From Parietaria judaica (lineage: Eukaryota; Streptophyta; Magnoliopsida; Rosales; Urticaceae), in NCBI GenBank assembly GCA_954871525.1, contig OX940863.1, forward strand, positions 44,006,501-44,070,500: DNA of 64,000 nucleotides, in the 5' to 3' direction. Every line of letters starts with the position of its first letter. Positions within the stretch are counted from its first letter, which is position 1. Below the pieces are notes generated by a model that did not search any database, was not told where the DNA came from, and saw only the letters and a program-made list of their open reading frames with translations. The position numbers and the translations under genes were made by a program. Of this stretch, positions 61,104 to 64,000 are shown piece by piece.

Positions 61104-64000
61104 ATCTCGTAGTTTTTATATGAAGCCGTTAATGGGTTAAAATCTTTACCGAAAAGTGTTAAAAATTGGTTTTCTTGCGAGAGAAAATACGATCCGTTCT
61201 AGACGAAATTTGAGTTGCTAGACCTTCGTTAGGGTGGTATTGTTATAAATTGGTTTAGTTTTGGAATTAAAAGTTTTTGGAGCTATCTTTAAACCCAGTT
61301 TCAACAATTAGTGCGTGCTCCAAAAAAAACCGAGTCTTTTTCCCATTTTACGCGAAAGAACCCTAATAAAACTATATTTTAAACAAAAAATGGACTTACA
61401 AATGCTAAAAAATGTGTAATTGTATCACATTTACTTATTTTAATCCCTAAATAGCAAAGCACTATCTCGTAGTTTCTATATGAAGCCGTTAATGGGTTAA
61501 AATCTTTACGGAAAAGTGTTAAAAATTGGTTTTCTTGCGAGAGAAAATACGATCCGTTCTAGACGAAATTTGAGTTGCTAGACCTTCGTTAGGGTGGTAT
61601 TGTTATAAATTGGTTTAGTTTTGGCATTAAAAGTTTTTGGAGCTATCTTTAAACCCAGTTTCAACAATTAGTGCGTGCTCCAAAAAAAACCGAGTCTTTT
61701 TCCCATTTTACGCGAAAGAACCCTAATAAAACTATATTTTAAACAAAAAATGGACTTCCAAATGCTAAAAAATGTGTAATTGTATCACATTTACTTATTT
61801 TAATCCCTAAATAGCAAAGCACTATCTCGTAGTTTCTATATGAAGCCGTTAATGGGTTAAAATCTTTACCGAAAAGTGTTAAAAATTGGTTTTCTTGCGA
61901 GAGAAAATACGATCCGTTCTAGACGAAATTTGAGTTGCTAGACCTTCGTTAGGGTGGTATTGTTATAAATTGGTTTAGTTTTCGCATTAAAAGTTTTTGG
62001 AGCTATCTTTAAACCCAGTTTCAACAATTAGTGCGTGCTCCAAAAAAAACCGAGTCTTTTTCTCATTTTACGCGAAAGAACCCTAATAAACCTATATTTT
62101 AAACAAAAAATGAACTTCCAAATGCTAAACAATGTGTAATTGTATCACATTTACTTATTTTAATCCCTAAATAGCAAAGCACTATCTCGTAGTTTCTATA
62201 TGAAGCCGTTAATGGGTTAAAATCTTTACCGAAAAGTGTTAAAAATTGCTTTTCTTGCGAGAGAAAATACGATCCGTTCTAGACGAAATTTGAGTTGCTA
62301 GACCTTCGTTAGGGTGGTATTGTTATAAATTGGTTTAGTTTTGGCATTAAAGGTTTTTGGAGCTATCTTTAAACCCAGTTTCAACAATTAGTGCGTGCTC
62401 CAAAAAAAACCGAGTCTTTTTCCCATTTTACGCGAAAGAACCCTAATAAAACTATATTTTAAACAAAAAATGGACTTCCAAATGCTAAAAAATGTGTAAT
62501 TGTATCACATTTACTTATTTTAATCCCTAAATAGCAAAGCACTATCTCATAGTTTCTATATGAAGCCGTTAATGGGTTAAAATCTTTACCGAAAAGTGTT
62601 AAAAATTGGTTTTCTTGCGAGAGAAAATACGATCCGTTCTAGACGAAATTTGAGTTGCTAGACCTTCGTTAGGGTGGTATTGTTATAAATTGGTTTAGTT
62701 TTGGCATTAAAAGTTTTTGGAGTTATCTTTAAACCCAGTTTCAACAATTAGTGCGTTGCTCCAAAAAAAACCGAGTCTTTTTCCCATTTTAACGCGAAAG
62801 AACCCTAATAAAACTATATTTTAAACAAAAAATGAACTTCCAAATGCTAAACAATGCGTAATTGTATCACATTTACTTATTTTAATCCCTAAATAGCAAA
62901 GCACTATCTCGTAGTTTCTATATGAAGCCGTTAATGGGTTAAAATCTTTACCGAAAAGTGTTAAAAATTGGTTTTCTTGCGAGAGAAAATACGATCCGTT
63001 CTAGACGAAATTTTAGTTGCTAGACCTTCGTTAGGGTGGTATTGTTATAAATTGGTTTAGTTTTGGCATTAAAAGTTTTTGGAGCTATCTTTAAACCCAG
63101 TTTCAACAATTAGTGCGTGCTCCAAAAAAAACCGAGTCTTTTTCCCATTTTACGCGAAAGAACCCTAATAAAACTATATTTTAAACAAAAAATGAACTTC
63201 CAAATGCTAAACAATGCATAATTGTATCACATTTACTTATTTTAATCCCTAAAATAGCAAAGCACTATCTCGTAGTTTCTATATGAAGCCGTTAATGGGT
63301 TAAAATCTTTACCGAAAAGTGTTAAAAATTGGTTTTCTTGCGAGAGAAAATACGATCCGTTCTAGACGAAATTTTAGTTGCTAGACCTTCGTTAGGGTGG
63401 TATTGTTATAAATTGGTTTAATTTTGGCATTAAAAGCTTTTGGAGCTATCTTTAAACCCAGTTTCAACAATTAGTGCGTGCTCCAAAAAAAACCGAGTCT
63501 TTTTCCCATTTTACGCGAAAGAACCCTAATAAAACTATATTTTAAACAAAAAATGAACTTCCAAATGCTAAACAGTGCGTAATTGTATCACATTTACTTA
63601 TTTTAATCCCTAAATAGCAAAGCACTATCTCGTAGTTTCTATATGAAGCCGTTAATGGGTTAAAATCTTTACCGAAAAGTGTTAAAAATTGGTTTTCTTG
63701 CGAGAGAAAATACGATCCGTTCTAGACGAAATTTGAGTTGCTAGACCTTCGTTAGGGTGGTATTGTTATAAATTGGTTTAGTTTTGGCATTAAAAGTTTT
63801 TGGAGCTATCTTTAAACCCAGTTTCAACAATTAGTGCGTGCTCCAAAAAAAAACCGAGTCTTTTTCCCATTTTACGCGAAAGAACCCTAATAAAACTATA
63901 TTTTAAACAAAAAATGAACTTCCAAATGCTAAACAATGCATAATTGTATCACATTTACTTATTTTAATCCCTAAATAGCAAAGCACTATCTCGTAGTTTC
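61099..64000. repeat. Tandem satellite array, 360-bp monomer (right block)
   Basis: The array resumes in phase after the retrotransposon: the interrupted monomer ends at 61259, and new monomers start at 61260, 61620, 61980, 62340, 62700, 63062, 63423 and 63783, the last being cut by the window edge. All are A-type; no B monomer is present. Small private changes are frequent (GGAATT for GGCATT near 61263, one-base insertions near 62756, 62791 and 63252), so this block looks slightly less homogenised than the 34-47 kb region. Subtypes alternate between 'ATGGACTT...AAAAAATG' and 'ATGAACTT...AACAATG' forms. Confidence 0.97.

Overview
The window looks like plant heterochromatin, most likely centromeric or pericentromeric DNA of a flowering plant. 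It holds one long head-to-tail satellite array interrupted by a single LTR retrotransposon. I see no host protein-coding gene, tRNA, rRNA or CRISPR array. The plant assignment rests on the retrotransposon: a Ty3/gypsy chromovirus of the Tekay/Del type with a plant initiator-tRNA-Met primer site and an integrase-linked chromodomain. The species cannot be told from the sequence.

Layout. 1-53141: about 147 satellite monomers of 360-361 bp (about 32% GC), all in the same orientation, plus the left part of one interrupted monomer. 53142-61098: a 7957-bp LTR retrotransposon on the + strand. 61099-64000: the rest of the interrupted monomer, seven more complete monomers and a partial one. Removing the element and one copy of the 5-bp target duplication restores a monomer of exactly 360 bp.

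The satellite has two main monomer classes. A is the majority, with subtypes A1 (left), A2 and A3 (middle and right). B has about 37 copies, three of them half-A chimeras. They are organised into local higher-order repeats (HORs) of different sizes: 6-mers of 2161 bp (2.0-6.6 kb), trimers of about 1081 bp (7.2-12.3 kb), an exact 720-bp dimer duplication (15.1-16.5 kb), trimers of 1080 bp (16.6-23.1 kb), 8-mers of 2880 bp in two separate places (34.1-40 kb and 41.5-47.2 kb), B/A dimers of 720 bp (47.2-50.4 kb) and a duplicated 1079-bp trimer (50.4-52.6 kb). Long stretches contain only A monomers (24.5-28.4, 33.9-43.2, 50.4-53.1 and 61.1-64.0 kb). Neighbouring HOR copies are nearly identical, which points to recent unequal exchange.

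The retrotransposon combines young LTRs with an old-looking interior. By eye its 2-kb LTRs differ at only 8 substitutions plus one poly-A length change. The 3.8-kb interior lacks most of gag and the protease active site, and pol is broken by several frameshifts and two clear in-frame stops. The simplest reading is that an already defective element was copied in trans by an autonomous relative and recently inserted into the satellite. Recognisable parts in order are primer-binding site, gag trace, protease remnant, reverse transcriptase, RNase H, integrase (HHCC, D-61-D-35-E, GPF motif), chromodomain and polypurine tract.
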